This document shows positions 10,418-22,073 of a DNA stretch of 64,000 bases, piece after piece. Every line of letters starts with the position of its first letter. Within the stretch, counting starts at the first letter, position 1. The position numbers and the translations under genes were made by a program. The notes under the pieces were generated by a model. That model ran no database searches. It was not told the origin of the DNA and saw nothing but the letters and a program-made list of their open reading frames with translations. The stretch is from NCBI RefSeq assembly GCF_000002235.5, contig NW_022145549.1:1180501-1244500 (forward strand), read 5' to 3'. The DNA is from Strongylocentrotus purpuratus. Lineage: Eukaryota; Echinodermata; Echinoidea; Camarodonta; Strongylocentrotidae.

Positions 10418-11410
10418 AATTAAAACTCATAGATCAGTTCTGATCGTGCGATTTCATTGAGAAAAAAAACTTTGTGAAGGCAATTGGGAAAGTCTGATTA
10501 CAAAGTAGACACCCTGTGTAATCGGATTTATCAAAATGATAGGAATTTCACTAATTCCCATTCCCGTTCATAAGAATTTCTTCTAGCTATATATCTATCA
10601 TCTATTTTCCGCAGTTTTCTTTCCTTGTGGCGATTTCTATAACGAAGAGCGGCATCACTCTACCCTACCCCCCCCCCCCCCCCCCAACCCTTCCATTTTC
10701 ATTCCAACCCAATATTGTTCAAACTACATTGACTTCATTGATTACAGCGGCTGGAACATTGTTGATTGCCAGGGGCCGTTAACCTAACGCCCTTTTGGCA
10801 CTCAACAGTTACTATACTTGTTACTACTCCAATGTATGTACTCACCTCTGCACTAATTCATGTACCTCAAGGTGTCGCAACACAATGGTAAATATATCCA
10901 AGTATTCAATTTCACCTATCACAAACAACAGTAATAACATCTACGTGATGTGTCTCAGTATGACAATGTGCATGCTGTGCCCCGATTTTGTTTGTTATTC
11001 TTGGGAAGCTTTTCATACATGCAAAAATGTGATTGGCAATGAAACGCATTGTACTCATAAGGTGATCATTCACATTTATTTCCCCTACGCATATCAATTG
11101 AATATCAAAAGCTGGTAAAAATTATATCAGGAAGTTTCATGAATAGATATTCAGCACTGCTCATCGCTTCGGAGCGCTCGCCGCTGTATAATCTTCACAT
11201 AAATACGCTTTTTGGTTTCCCCCAAAATAAAATACCTAAGCATAGAAACCAAATGAGGTGCACTTAAGTTGAGGACCACGGTCGTAAATCAGGGGTATGT
11301 GGGATGGGCATATGTCCGCTCCCCCTCCTTTTTTTTTTGGGGGGGTGACCAGTGTGCAATGATGTATCCCAATTATCAAGCGAAAAAAATCAATCAGTTG
11401 AAGAAAATTA
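10418..11410. repeat. Segmental duplication copy A
   Basis: Aligns with 12298-13195 through blocks such as AACTACATTGACTTC, AATGTATGTACTCACCTCT, TCATGTACCTC, GCAACACAATGGTAAATATA and AAGCGAAAAAAATCAATCAG. The left end overlaps a dispersed repeat containing CAGTTCTG. Noncoding; the open frames across it are not conserved between copies. Confidence 0.75.
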
Positions 11411-11504
11411 CTTAAAATGATATTTCTAAATCGTCAACTGTCTTACAATATGTATTGTGTTCTGATGACACAAATGTTTTCTCTCCCATTCGAATATTAA
11501 TGTT

Positions 11505-11972
11505 CTTCGACACTCTGAACCCACACCTGCCCAAACTTGCCAAATGGTTTCGATGTGATATATTATCTTTGAATCTTAAGAAAACAAACTACATAATACT
11601 TTAGAACCCATTTAGAACCCTACAATTTGGTATACATTGAAAATAGATGATGCTGTAAACAGAACAGAAAACCGATACTAAAGTTCTTGGAGTTTATATC
11701 AACAAACTTTTAAATTGGTCTGACCATGTCAAATATATATATCTAAAACCATTAAAACGCAATGTTGGTGGTCTGTCTAAATTGAAATCTTACCATTAAA
11801 CGTTTTATTCATACTGTATAAAAATGTGTTACTACCGTATATAACATATGTGATTTAATATGCGATTTCAAGATGTCTGAACCACTCGATTCAAAGATAT
11901 ACACAAAGCCGATACGTATTTGTACTGGTTCTCGCTACAGAGGTCACAGCGCCCCCTTGTTTATTAAATTGT
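11505..11972 (+). pseudogene. Degenerate LINE fragment (C-terminal RT region)
   Basis: Across frameshifts the plus strand reads LAKWFRCDILSLNLKKTNY, LGVYINKLLNWSDHVKYI, GGLSKLKS, LPLNVLFILYKNVLLPYITY and finally IRICTGSRYRGHSAPLF. These are the thumb and C-terminal motifs (LGVxID, LSKLK, LYxxLxxPYLxY, AHTAPLF) of CR1/Jockey-type non-LTR elements. Several stops are present. The palindrome at 12001-12267 follows directly. Confidence 0.75.
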
Positions 11973-12000
11973 AAACCCTCAAATTTTCGGCTGAAGATCT

Positions 12001-12267
12001 CACTATGAACATGCGGACAAAGAGGGAGGACAAATATACAGTTCCTCATTCTACCCTCAACAATTGCTGTGGTAGACAAAGGAACATCCCTTCACTGCTA
12101 TTATGAACAAATGTGTAGAACAGGTGAATATGTATGTGACACCTGTTCTACACATTTTTACATAATAGCAGTGAAAGGATGTTCCTTTGTCTACCACAGC
12201 AATTGTTGAGGGTAGAATGAGGAACTGTATATTTTGTCCTCTTTCTTTGTCCGTCATATTCATAGTG
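12001..12267. mobile_element. Long palindromic foldback element, family 2, copy 2
   Basis: The best copy of family 2: a 267-bp element with two arms of about 125 bp and only about 18 bp of spacer. Paired blocks include CACTATGAACATG, ACAGTTCCTCATTCTACC, CAACAATTGCTGTGGTAGAC, AAAGGAACATCC and TGTGTAGAACAGGTG. It would extrude as a long hairpin. The open frames inside are mirror artefacts. Confidence 0.88.
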
Positions 12268-12297
12268 AGACAACCTCAGTGTAAAATATTACATTCA

Positions 12298-13195
12298 AAG
12301 ATATAGATCAGTTCTGGCCATGCGATAACATTGTTAAAGAAACTTTTCGTAGGTAATTAGGAAAGCCTGAAATACTAAGTAGCTTCGAATTATCAAAATG
12401 ATAGGAATTACACTCATTCACAATCGCGTTGCAAAGCATTTTTCTTCCTATATACCTATCAATTATTATCCGCAGTTTTTTTTCTCCATCTGAAGTATTC
12501 GAGAATCGAAAATTTCTCGTTTTTCGCCCAACCCAATAATGTTTAAACTACATTGACTTGCATTGATTTCAGCGGCTGCAAATTTGTTGATTTCCAGACG
12601 GGCGTTTACCTAACGCCCCTTTCTTTGGGACTCAACACTGTCTACACTTCTTAATGCTACAATGTATGTACTCACCTCTTCAATATTTCATGTACCTCTA
12701 GGTGACGCAACACATTGGTAAATATATCTCAATATTCAATTTCGCCTATCTCAAGTAATATCCGATATCATAAAACTGTCAATTATAAATCCGATTCACA
12801 AGCAACAGTAATAACTTGCAACTGCCCGATTCTACGAGCCTGTCTCATTATCACAATGTGCATGCTGTACCCCGTGTATCATTAATATACTGTTTGTGGT
12901 AAGCTATTCATTAGTGCAAAAATGTGGCAATGAAACACAACATTATACTCATAGGGTGACTATTCATACCCAGTCTACCGTCCATGCATGTCAACTGAAT
13001 ATTAAAAAAAAAATGGTACAGAGTATTTCGGGAAGTTTCATGAATAGAAATTCGGCATTGTTCATTGATTCGGAGCGTGTACCTCTGTATTGACTTAACA
13101 CAAATACTTTTTTTTTCTCTCAAATAAAAATACCGAAGCATAGAAACCAAGTGTCCCAATTTTCAAGCGAAAAAAATCAATCAGTTGAAGGAAAT
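12298..13195. repeat. Segmental duplication copy B
   Basis: Diverged partner of 10418-11410, same orientation. It begins about 30 bp after the long palindrome at 12001-12267. Confidence 0.75.
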
Positions 13196-13452
13196 TTGAC
13201 AACATAAATAAAGGTTCAATGAATTTTCCTTAAAAATATCACATCTATCTCAATCTATAATAATCGTGTATATGTTTGCAGGAGAAAGGTTGGGGTCTGA
13301 TTTTGAGCATCCCCTCCCCCTCCCCAACCCTTCATCCCCCTTCCCGATATGGAAATCCCCTACTTTTTTGCTTTTTTTTTGTTGCTTTTATCAGCCGTTG
13401 TCAATCCACTGCAGGATGAAGGCCTCAGCATGATGTTTCCAAATGCCTCTGT

Positions 13453-13893
13453 TCAGCGCCTGTTGGTGCCAATTTGTCTGTCTCCAGAACTGTTGCAGCT
13501 CGTCTCGCCATCTTTTTCTTTGACGTCCCCTGTTTCGTTTCCCTCATATGGTGTCCAGTGAGTGATTGCTGAGCTCCAGCGATTGTCCTTCCTACGGCTG
13601 ATGTGGCCCGCCAAATTCCATTTCCTTCTTTTTACTGTTTCAAGGATGTCCTGGACTTTTGTCTGTTCCCTGATCCATTTGTTCGTTTTTCTGTCTTTGT
13701 ATGTGATGCTTAGGATACTTCTTTCCATGTTGTGTTGAGAAGCTGCTAGCTTTCTTTCCATTTTTGATGTTAGTGTCCATGTTTCTGCAGCGTATGAGAT
13801 TGCTGGGATGATGCACTGGTTATATACTTTCTTTTTCAGGCATAATGGGAGTTGCCTTTCATGATGGTGCTGTATCTGCCAAAGGCTTGCCAT
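13453..13893 (-). pseudogene. RTE-like LINE C-terminal region in shifted frame
   Basis: Continues the RT ORF after a frameshift near 13850: LPLCLKKKVYNQCIIPAISY, AAETWTL, MERSILSITYKDRKTN and the WNLAGHISRRKDNRW block. These are the conserved C-terminal motifs of RTE-like elements. The terminal segment still reads to a stop near 13453. Confidence 0.85.
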
Positions 13894-15686
13894 CCAGCTT
13901 TGATTCTTATTATTATTTCGATGTCTTGATTTTTGTCTTGGAGGGAGAAACGTTGCCCTAAGTAAATATAGTCCTCTACTTGCTCCATTTTGGTACCGTT
14001 CACTTGGATTTGTTTTGGATCTTTGGCTGATCCTGCCATGACTTTAGTCTTCTTCATGTTCATTTTGAGGCCTGCTAGTCGGCTTGCATCGTCCAGTTCT
14101 TGCAGCATTGTTTCGAGGTCGTTTAAGTTGTGAGATATTATGACAATATCGTCTGCAAATCTTAAGTGACTCATGTTTTCCCCGTTTATGTTGATTCCCT
14201 TTGATGACCAGTCAAATGTTTTGAAAATGCTCTCTAGGCAAGCAGTGAAGAATTTTGGTGAGCCGGTGTCTCCCTGTCTAACTCCCTTTCTTATCATGAT
14301 TTTGTTGCTGGCCTTGTGCATTCTGACAGTGTTGTAGCAGTCTGAATAAATGTCTTTAAGGATTTTGATGTATGCATTGTTGATTCCTTGGTCTTGAAGT
14401 GCCTTCAGTACTGCATAGGTTTCTACGGAATCAAATGCCTTTTCGTTGTCTACGAATGCTACGCATAGAGGGATGTTGAACTCTTGGCATTTTTCTTTCA
14501 GTTGATTAATGGTGTGGATGTGGTCCATAGTTGAGAAACCCCTTCTGAAGCCTGCCTGCTCCCTTGGTTGGTTGTTATCAAGGATTTTCTCTAGCCGGTT
14601 GGTGATGATTTTTGTGTACAGCTTATACAGGTTTGAGTGGAGGCTGATGGGTCTGTAGTTCTTTAGATCTCGCTTGTCCCCCTTTTTGTGCAGAATTATC
14701 ATTGTGGCTTCTTTCCATTGATGTGGTATCCTCCTCGTTTGCATACATGCATTGTAAAGTTTGGCTAGTTCCTCAGTTATTGTGTCTCCTCCTTCTTTGA
14801 TTGTGTCTATAAGTATGTTGTCTGGGCCTGGTGACTTCCCTCTCTTCATTTGATTTATTGCATGTTGAACCTCCCAATCAGTTACAACTGGGATCTCTTC
14901 TTGTGGTTCTCCTGGGTCTTCTGTCTCTTTATTGCTATTGTATAGTTGTTCATAAAACTCTTCAATTCTTTGAAGTATCTGGTCCTGATCTGTGATTTCT
15001 TGTCCATTTCTGTCGAGGAGGCTTGTGATTTTCTGTTTTCCATGTGCTAGTTTCTTGTAAGTTTTCTTCAGGCTTCTGTTTTCCTCAATTGTGGATTTGA
15101 TCATTGTTGTGTTGTAACTACGGATGTCTTCACGTAGCTTTTTCCTTACTGTTTTGCAGGTTTCTACGTATTCAACATTTTGGATGCCTATGCCTTCTAC
15201 TTTCATGTTCCTTCTTTTTTCCATGAGTTTTATGGTAGATTCTGATATCTTGTTTTCACGGGTTTTTGGTTTTTTCCCTGCGATCTTTATGGCGGTTTCT
15301 TGGGTTTTTTCCACTAGCAGATCAGTCCATGTTTCAAGAGATCTGTTTCCTTCCTCCTCTGTGCATTTGTCCGTCAGAAGTTGAAATTGGTTTTTCATCT
15401 CCAGTTGAAATTCTGTTCTCTTCTCTTTTAGTTTCTCTAGGTTGATGCTACTTTGTTTTGGTTTCAGGAGTTTTTGCCTCTCTAGTCGGGTGTTGATTTT
15501 CATCTTGCCTATTACCATCCTGTGGTCACTTCCCATGTTCACCTTGCTGATTGTTTTCACGTCTTGGATGATGTGAGGGTTGTCAGTTAATATGAAGTCG
15601 ATTTCATTCTTTGTGTTCCCGCCTGGGCTTTTCCATGTCCATTTCCTGGATGCTCCTTTCTTGAAGAAAGTGTTCATTATTTTCAT
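13836..15686 (-). pseudogene. RTE-like LINE ORF: endonuclease C-terminus plus reverse transcriptase
   Basis: 616 codons in the frame of the upstream piece. Residues about 1-60 finish the endonuclease, with the catalytic SDH at about 53-55. RT blocks follow: NYRPISL near 342, AFVDNEKAFDSV near 410-420 (catalytic Asp present; the usual Tyr before EKAFD is Asn), GVRQGD near 467 and FADDIVI near 509 (catalytic pair intact). The frame ends after STIMKGN because of a 1-nt shift. The product would have had target-nicking and reverse-transcribing activity before decay. Confidence 0.88.
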
Positions 15687-15806
15687 TTTGTTGCTAATGG
15701 CAAATTCAAGAAGTCGGTCCCCCCTGTCGTTTCTTTGCCCACTTCCGAAGGGGCCGATTGTGCTTTCTTCCTCTTCATCGTCGTGTGTTGAAGTTGGGGC
15801 ATAGAC

Positions 15807-16277
15807 TTAGATAATCTTGATTTTGTATCTCTTATTGATTTTTATTGTTATTTGTGCCAGACGTTCATTTATTCCTTTTATTTCAGAAATATTACCGGCG
15901 ATGCTTTTGTGTACAAGGAATCCTACTCCTGCTTCACTCTTATTCTTCTTTCCTATATGGTAGAAATGGTGCCCACTTTTCAGTACTGTGAGTTCTTCTC
16001 TTCGTCTGCGGACTTCACCCAGTCCAACGATGTCCCACTTTATTCCTTGTAGTTCTTCCTCGAGTTCCAATAGTCTCTCTTCTTGAAGCAGTGATCTTAC
16101 GTTATAGGTTGCAATGTTCAGTTTCCATTGGTGGCCTGTCCGAACCCAGGGATTCTTAGCACCCCCTGCTCCTTGCTTTATCGGGCCGCCACCTTGGTCC
16201 GGAACAAATGAGCTGCTGGGGACTGGGTGCCTTTGCTTATTTATGTCTGTCATGCTGGTTTGTGTGGGCCTACCCAT
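15807..16277 (-). pseudogene. RTE-like LINE endonuclease, N-terminal part
   Basis: 156 codons. A proline/glycine-rich leader is followed by NIATYNVRSL (first catalytic Asn block of the exonuclease/endonuclease/phosphatase fold), WDIVGLGEVRRRREEL and GVGFLVHKS. The frame ends at a TAA where family members have a codon continuing into VYAPTSTH. The downstream ORF is in the same frame, so one substitution separates them. The segment that should hold the GDFNA catalytic motif is missing after THDDEEEE. Confidence 0.85.
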
Positions 16278-16859
16278 CCACGCTGGCCCAGTGCGGGTTG
16301 AATGGGGGATTTTACATCAGAGCTCCGACTCCTAGGTTGATGGCCTTACTGGGCTACGAAGTCAACCTCTCCGCCTATTTTTCCATAGGTTTCCCATAGG
16401 TTCCCCTACTACTGTAGATCTAAACTCAAACAAAACCAAAAATCACAATAAATCTGTACAGGAACTGATTGTTAAAAATGTGGAGTGCATAAACAAGTAT
16501 ACAATTATTTACATTGACAGTTGATCTTTTAAAAACGAACGGACACAGAAATGTTACCGTATATAACTATTTCCAAACCTATAGAAATATTGGTATATTT
16601 TCCAAATACTTATTTTTGGCCAGGTGGAAGAATCAAGTTTTGAGATGTGAGAAAATACACTGTCGCTCATATAGTTAGAATATTTTTGTTTTACCTCAAA
16701 TGTTATGGAATTGTTTTGACAATGATTTATTCCTAATAGATCTAGATAATAGTATACATTCTCAGATTTTATTGAATAATAATTTGCCAGTGTTTGTTTT
16801 GCGTGACTGCTAAAGCATGTGAATGCTACTATGCTTATCAACTAGGGGACCTACGCCCT

Positions 16860-17000
16860 TAAGTCATAAATGACAGTAATGAGGATTAATGCCCCACAAA
16901 AGGGCACTAATATGGAACATCGACACGGTTTTGATCCTGGGGCCTCACAGTTACGAGGCCATTGCTTTGCCACTGAACCATGACTGTACGCAGCGGGGGC
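16860..17000 (-). mobile_element. Possible tRNA-derived SINE fragment
   Basis: On the minus strand TGGTTCAGTGGCAAAGC resembles an A box and GGATCAAAACC a weak B box about 45 nt further on. The cloverleaf is imperfect, so this is not called a tRNA gene. Confidence 0.35.
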
Positions 17001-17012
17001 TAGGGTAGGGGG

Positions 17013-17235
17013 CAGCTCCCACAAATAAAAAAAGAAAAGAAAATGCAATAAATTTAAATAATTCATTGAATTTCCCCCCGGTCCCCAACATAAAAAAAAA
17101 TATTCTGCGTGCCCATGCCTTGAGCCATAATGCATGGTTGTACAGAGGATTTTTTTAAGTTAGGGACCGGGGTAAAATTCAATGAATTATTGAAAATGTA
17201 TTGCATTTTCTTTGTTATTTTTTATTTGTGGGAAC
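17013..17235. mobile_element. Palindromic foldback element
   Basis: Arms of about 75 bp pair through CTCCCACAAATA, AAATGCAAT, AATTCATTGAATTT and CCGGTCCC blocks around a loop of about 65 bp. No coding content. Confidence 0.75.
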
Positions 17236-17539
17236 TGAATATTCTTGAACTAACACATTGGAGGTCATTGATAAATATTTTTTAAAGGAGTACCCTACAT
17301 GCATGGACAACTCATCCGACGTATAATTGTTCATAAAAGTGAATTGGTTTTTTTTGGGGGGGGGGTGAGGTCATCTTTTTTAGGTCAGCCATGGGCATAA
17401 TTTTTTTTTAATTTTTTTTAATAAAAAATAAAAAAAATCACAAAGGGGGGTGTTTTGCTCAAAAATACACACATAAAACAAACTGAAGGGGGGTTCAACC
17501 CCCTAAACCCCCCCCCCCCCCCTGCGTACGCGCCTGCCA

Positions 17540-18400
17540 CCACTACCTGGACATTTGGTGTCTTCAAAAGCATTTACAATATTTAAAATCTCAGTAGTTG
17601 TAATACACTTAAATACATGGACTTTAAATGTGTCTTCTTTAAAAAGTTTTGAACTATTTTGGTACCGGCAGTGTTAAAATATTCATTAAATCTATTAACA
17701 ATCTCCTGCTTATCTTATTATAATTGGCCATCAGCCTTTATAGACTAACAATGAACTTTATTGCCTTCCAAGTGCTTTGCAATCACCATTTACCTTATTA
17801 CCAAATTTCTTCATAATTTCTTCACGCTTACTCTTCAATTTTCTCTGTAAACCGTATTCCTGGCTTGTTTATACTTTAGCTCAGTATTGAAATTTTTTAT
17901 TTTTTTTAAAACATATTTGCGATTTAAAACATTTATCCTTTTAGATAATTTCTTCAAGAAAGCATTAACCACGGTTTATTATCTTTTTCCTTTCTTGAAT
18001 CTACTTTGTTTTTTTACAGGAAAACAAGACTTATACAGTATGAATATCAAGAAAGGTGTCAAATCTAGTATTATCATCAGCATTACTCTCTAGTAAACTC
18101 CCAGTCTTGTTGTTGCAGCGTGTTTCGATACATAAAACTTCGGTACTACTATTTCATTCCTCCAGATCCATTCCTCTTTGAAATTGTATGTCTGATTTGT
18201 AATATATTCCCAAACCGCCTCCGCGTTTGACACTGCGAAACTTGGTTACAAATGTATAATCAGGTAATCGGGGAAAAGGTGGTTCATCATGTTTTAATGC
18301 ATTTTTCAGTCAGACCGATAAAGGAAAACTGTTTTTAAAAGATCCTAGAAATATATTTACATCATCAGAATTCGCTCTCAGGCTTCTACAAAATAAAACT
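17540..18400 (-). pseudogene. Degenerate LINE fragment (endonuclease and linker)
   Basis: The minus strand across frameshifts gives LTEKCIKHDEPPFPRLPDYT, then FRSVKRGGGLGIYYKSDIQF (RRGGGVGIY block of the endonuclease), then a linker (KPWLNAFLKKLSKR). Further on come IVNRFNEYFNTAGTKIVQN and a TEIxxIVNxFEDTKCPG block that precedes RT in CR1/Jockey-type elements. Many stops are present. It may be the same family as 6236-6700 and 11505-11972. Confidence 0.65.
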
Positions 18401-19192
18401 GGTTTCACCCTCATTTTCTAATAATTATCAAGTTCATGAGAAGCCAGGTATTTCGTATCTGGGTTGTCAATTTCAGAAAAATTAATGTATTATTTCTGCT
18501 ATTGGCAAGATAGGACATAGATACACAAGTTCGATGATGAAAATACATATCTGTTTGACTTGGAATCTTGCCAATGGTACACATGATATAAAACAACAAG
18601 CACACACTGGGCAAACATACAAACACATCTTTGCTACGAGTACATTTAACACAAGGTAATGATTTAAACAAAATTATTATACAGTAATTTAAAAAATGAG
18701 GGTATCGAACTCGGTCTAGGTAATGTTTATCAAGGACAAATTTAATACCTGTGTTATTATACTATGGTGCACGAGGTGCAAAATTGGATCTTATCTACAT
18801 TGTTCGCTTCGATCGATCGCTTTGCAAATTGATAAATCAGTATAATTCCTGGCAATTAAACGACCGTGTAATTTGACACAGGGCGTATACAAAAAAGTGT
18901 ACCCAACTTGGATAGCTTCTAAGTAAAAGGTTAAAACCATTGTGACCTTCAATCTTATACCCTGTCTAATGATGCAAACATAGAATGACAAAAAGTGAAA
19001 TTGTGAAAAAAAATCATCTTTGATGATTTTTGGATTGAGATGACGCGAAACTTCTCAACTCCTCGAAGGCTGCCTTGACTTTAAAAAAGGTTGAAAAACA
19101 CTGAGCTGGTAGACTAACGCCTGCCCACCTCCCCTCTCCCACAATGGCTGAGCCCACGCTACGCCACTGCCCCGAATCACATGATGCCACCT
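18401..19192. other. Unannotated AT-rich stretch
   Basis: No conserved coding signal recognised. The short minus-strand frames (18411-18671, 18791-18991) have no motif or splice support. Confidence 0.4.
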
Positions 19193-19335
19193 TAAGCCTC
19201 GGTCACAAACGCCATTACGAACTGCTACGAACGCCGAACAAACGATTTTCAGACAATGGAAATTCGGGAAGACAATGGAAAAACAGGGAGATTCGTACGA
19301 AATTATCGTTCGTACGAACCTTTGTGACCGTAGCA
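19193..19335 (+). mobile_element. Palindromic MITE, family 1, copy 3
   Basis: Same 143-bp element with the best-preserved termini (CCTCGGTCACAAA at one end, TTTGTGACCGTAGC at the other). It ends shortly before 19340 in unrelated sequence. The reading frames across it have no coding support. Confidence 0.78.
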
Positions 19336-19900
19336 CAAATGATTTCCCTTTCACTAGCACTGTTACGTAATGTTAACGTAACTTTGTTAATATAAGAAGC
19401 TAGGCGGAAGGTAAATTGACTTTGTATCATCTTCCTCAATAATCACATGACGCAATCAGGATAATTAGATTGCATCCGAATACACAAAAAGAAACATAAC
19501 ATTACTGGAAAAAAGTACAACTAACTATATGGTAAGAAACCCTTTGTCTGAGACCCTAGATCTTTGGCTTGATTTGGCCTGATGTTTTTCCTAAGGAGAC
19601 TAAAATGTTGTATTATATTCATGTTATTTTGGAACAAAAGTAAGTTGGCCAGGAATGTTTATTTTTTAAATGTACCTACCAATTTAGCAAGGACAGTTTC
19701 ATTTTCATAACAAATGAAAAGCAAATTCAAATGAATTAGCTAGGCCTACCCCCTCCCCTTTTTTTTCTCTCTTTCCCTCAACTGCTTCTTATTCTTTTGA
19801 TTCTTATTTTTAGTCCATCTCACTTTCATTCTTTTCCTCTCTAATTTCTTCTTCTTTTTCTTCTTCCTCTTCCTTACCCTCTTCTGTTTCTTCTTCTTTT

Positions 19901-19907
19901 ACTACTT

Positions 19908-19965
<58 letters not shown>

Positions 19966-19985
19966 CACTATTACTACTACTACTG

Positions 19986-20019
<34 letters not shown>

Positions 20020-20039
20020 CACTATTACTACTACTACTG

Positions 20040-20090
<51 letters not shown>

Positions 20091-20108
20091 TCACTACTAC
20101 TACTAATA

Positions 20109-20160
<52 letters not shown>

Positions 20161-20180
20161 TACTACTACTACAACTACTA
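19901..20180. repeat. (TAC)n trinucleotide array
   Basis: About 280 bp of near-perfect TAC/ACT triplets interrupted by scattered CCACTAT and TGC variants. The poly-Val and poly-Ser frames across it are artefacts. Confidence 0.95.
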
Positions 20181-20234
20181 TTTAGAGGCGGCGCTACCGG
20201 GTCAGGGGGCACAGCGCCCTCCCACCTTTTCAAG

Positions 20235-20945
20235 TAGCCCAAAAGTGCCCCTTTTTACATAGGAAAAGTGTCCCCTTAATAAGTTGACAAGTGCCCCTTT
20301 TAATTGTTTTAATTGCCTCTTCCTCTTTCCATCTTTGATAAGTGCCTCTTCTATTTTGACACGTACCCATTTTCCATTGACAATATCCCATTTTTTCCTT
20401 TGACAAGATCCCATTTTCCTTTGCAATAAGTGTCCGATGTTCCATTCTCATAAGTGTCTTTTTTTAATCTTTAGTATGTTCCTCTTTTCGGGTACGACAA
20501 GCGCCCCTTTCCACTTTTGATAAGCGCCCCTTTTCACTCTTGATAAGTGCCCCTTCACCTCTGATAATTGCCCTATTCAAATCTGAGAGGTTCCCATTTT
20601 TCTTTGACAATTTCCCCTTTTCAATTGTAAAAAATGCACCTTCCCCTTTTAATAACTACCCCTCTTGAACTCGTATAAGCGCACCTTATATTTTCACATG
20701 TGCCTTCTTTCCTTTTTAATAAGTGCCCCTTTTCCTTATGATAAGTGCCCCCATTTAAAAAAGAGCCCCTTTCCCTTTTCATAAATGCCCCTTTTCATCT
20801 ATGAAAATAGTTTCTTTTCATTCTCATAAGTGCCCCTTTTCATCTCTTGTAAATGACCCTATTCAATTCTGAGAGATACTCATTTTACTTTGAGTCTTAA
20901 CTCTTTCGATAAGTGTCCCCTTGTCCTCTCATCATTAAACGTGCC
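20235..20945. repeat. Degenerate minisatellite of AAGTGCCCCTTTT units
   Basis: About 700 bp of imperfect 20-27-bp units sharing GATAAGTGCCCCTTTT. Units are clearest at 20510-20560 and 20705-20760. It ends at a C/A homopolymer pair near 20972-20995. No coding content. Confidence 0.85.
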
Positions 20946-21179
20946 CCTAATTTCAAGCGACTAAGAGCAATCCCCCCCCCCCCAAAAAAAAAAAAAGCTC
21001 GCTCGTAGTTAGATGCTATAATAAATGTAACTTATCAAAGGTCTTTTCAGTCTTCCGTTATGAGAATGTGCTTATAAGCCCATCAAATTTGGGTTTTTCC
21101 TCTTCATAAAATGTAATTTTTTGCACTACGACCTCACAAATCTTTAAAATTTTCCTCCCTCGCTTTGCTCCCTCGCAAT

Positions 21180-21243
21180 TAAATTTTCAGACCTTCAACC
21201 CCCCCCCCCCCCCCCCCCCCCTCCCCCCTCCCCCCTCCCCACT
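21180..21243. repeat. Long poly-C tract
   Basis: About 32 consecutive C followed by CTCCCCC units, the longest C run in the window. Confidence 0.95.
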
Positions 21244-21287
21244 TTGGAAGTCGCTCCGCATCCTCTGCTAATACTACCTTATGATTC

Positions 21288-21493
21288 CATGACATTTGCT
21301 CCGGCGACAATTGCTCCGCTGTAAATTTCATACACTAATCGAATGGCTAACTTCAACCCTGGATTCAACACTATACCCTACCCTAAACCTAACCCTAAAC
21401 CTAACATAAAACCCTATTGAAACCCTAACCCTAACCTTACATCTTAGACGAAATAAAGCCCGGAGCAATTGTCGCAGGAGCAAATGTCGTGTC
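21288..21493. mobile_element. MITE with telomere-like interior
   Basis: Inverted termini built on GACATTTGCTCC and CGACAATTGCTCCG (about 28 bp) lie at 21291-21318 and 21461-21489. The interior (21371-21436) is made of CCCTAA/CCTAAA-type repeats. It lies about 600 bp upstream of the ABM-like gene start. Confidence 0.8.
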
Positions 21494-21659
21494 ACCTACC
21501 TGATATAGTGTATATATCTTATATTACCGTACAATCCTTCTTCTCCCCATTTGTCTACCTTTTTTGCCATTCTTATTAAATAGGGCAAATCGTCTCTGGC
21601 ACTATGTGCTACTGTGAAGTGGAGAAGCAAATTTCAAATGTACTTGTTTGCTTGAAATA

Positions 21660-22073
21660 TAAAGCTAACAAACGCAAAGAAGCGCGCGTATTTTCGCTAT
21701 TTATGCCCTCTCGGATCGGACGAACTTTGGCGCGCGAGCGCGACGCACAATAGTATTCCGGAAAAGGTTGATTTCATTAGTGTGATAGTTCGCGCGGAAC
21801 TGCAGCCAGAGCACACGACATCAAATTGCCTGTCAAGAAACACTTCCACATCGCAGGGGGTTTGGAGGTAAACAGTGCACATGTGATCGACGTTCCACGA
21901 CAATTTTATGCACTCCTCCAATTTACAAACCTGAAAAGATTTGACGTAGAAGTTTCGATCTCCTGCGGATGCACATCGTTTTCGTCTTCGCGAACGTCTC
22001 CCGCGTTCGATATCTTGTGATTTTTATTACGACTCTTTCAAATCCTCCAGTTTAGAAAATTCTAAAGAGCATC
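21660..22073 (+). promoter_or_regulatory. Probable promoter / 5' UTR of the ABM-like gene
   Basis: A GC- and CpG-richer stretch in an AT-rich neighbourhood, with several GCGCGCG-like clusters and a TTCCGGAA palindrome (ETS-like) near 21755, immediately upstream of the start codon at 22074. No TATA box is evident. The transcription start is not resolvable. The small frames on both strands here look like chance. Confidence 0.4.

Larger units (their letters stand above)
13365..16410 (-). mobile_element. RTE-like LINE, nearly full length but inactive
   Basis: A non-LTR retrotransposon of about 3 kb on the minus strand, with an apurinic-type endonuclease domain followed by reverse transcriptase. 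Similarity is to the RTE clade (the animal family often mislabelled craniofacial development protein 2). Its ORF carries an in-frame stop, an in-frame deletion in the endonuclease and a frameshift near the C-terminus, so it is dead. The 3' end lies near 13365 with an A-rich tail read on the minus strand. The 5' end near 16410 is approximate. Confidence 0.88.

Noticed and set aside
11891..12263. Two mirrored frames sharing peptide pieces
   Set aside because: They arise from the two arms of the 267-bp palindrome.
15124..16399. Plus-strand frames over the LINE
   Set aside because: Antisense shadows of the RTE-like ORF.
19810..20242. Poly-Val and poly-Ser frames of 101 and 122 codons
   Set aside because: They are readings of the (TAC)n array.
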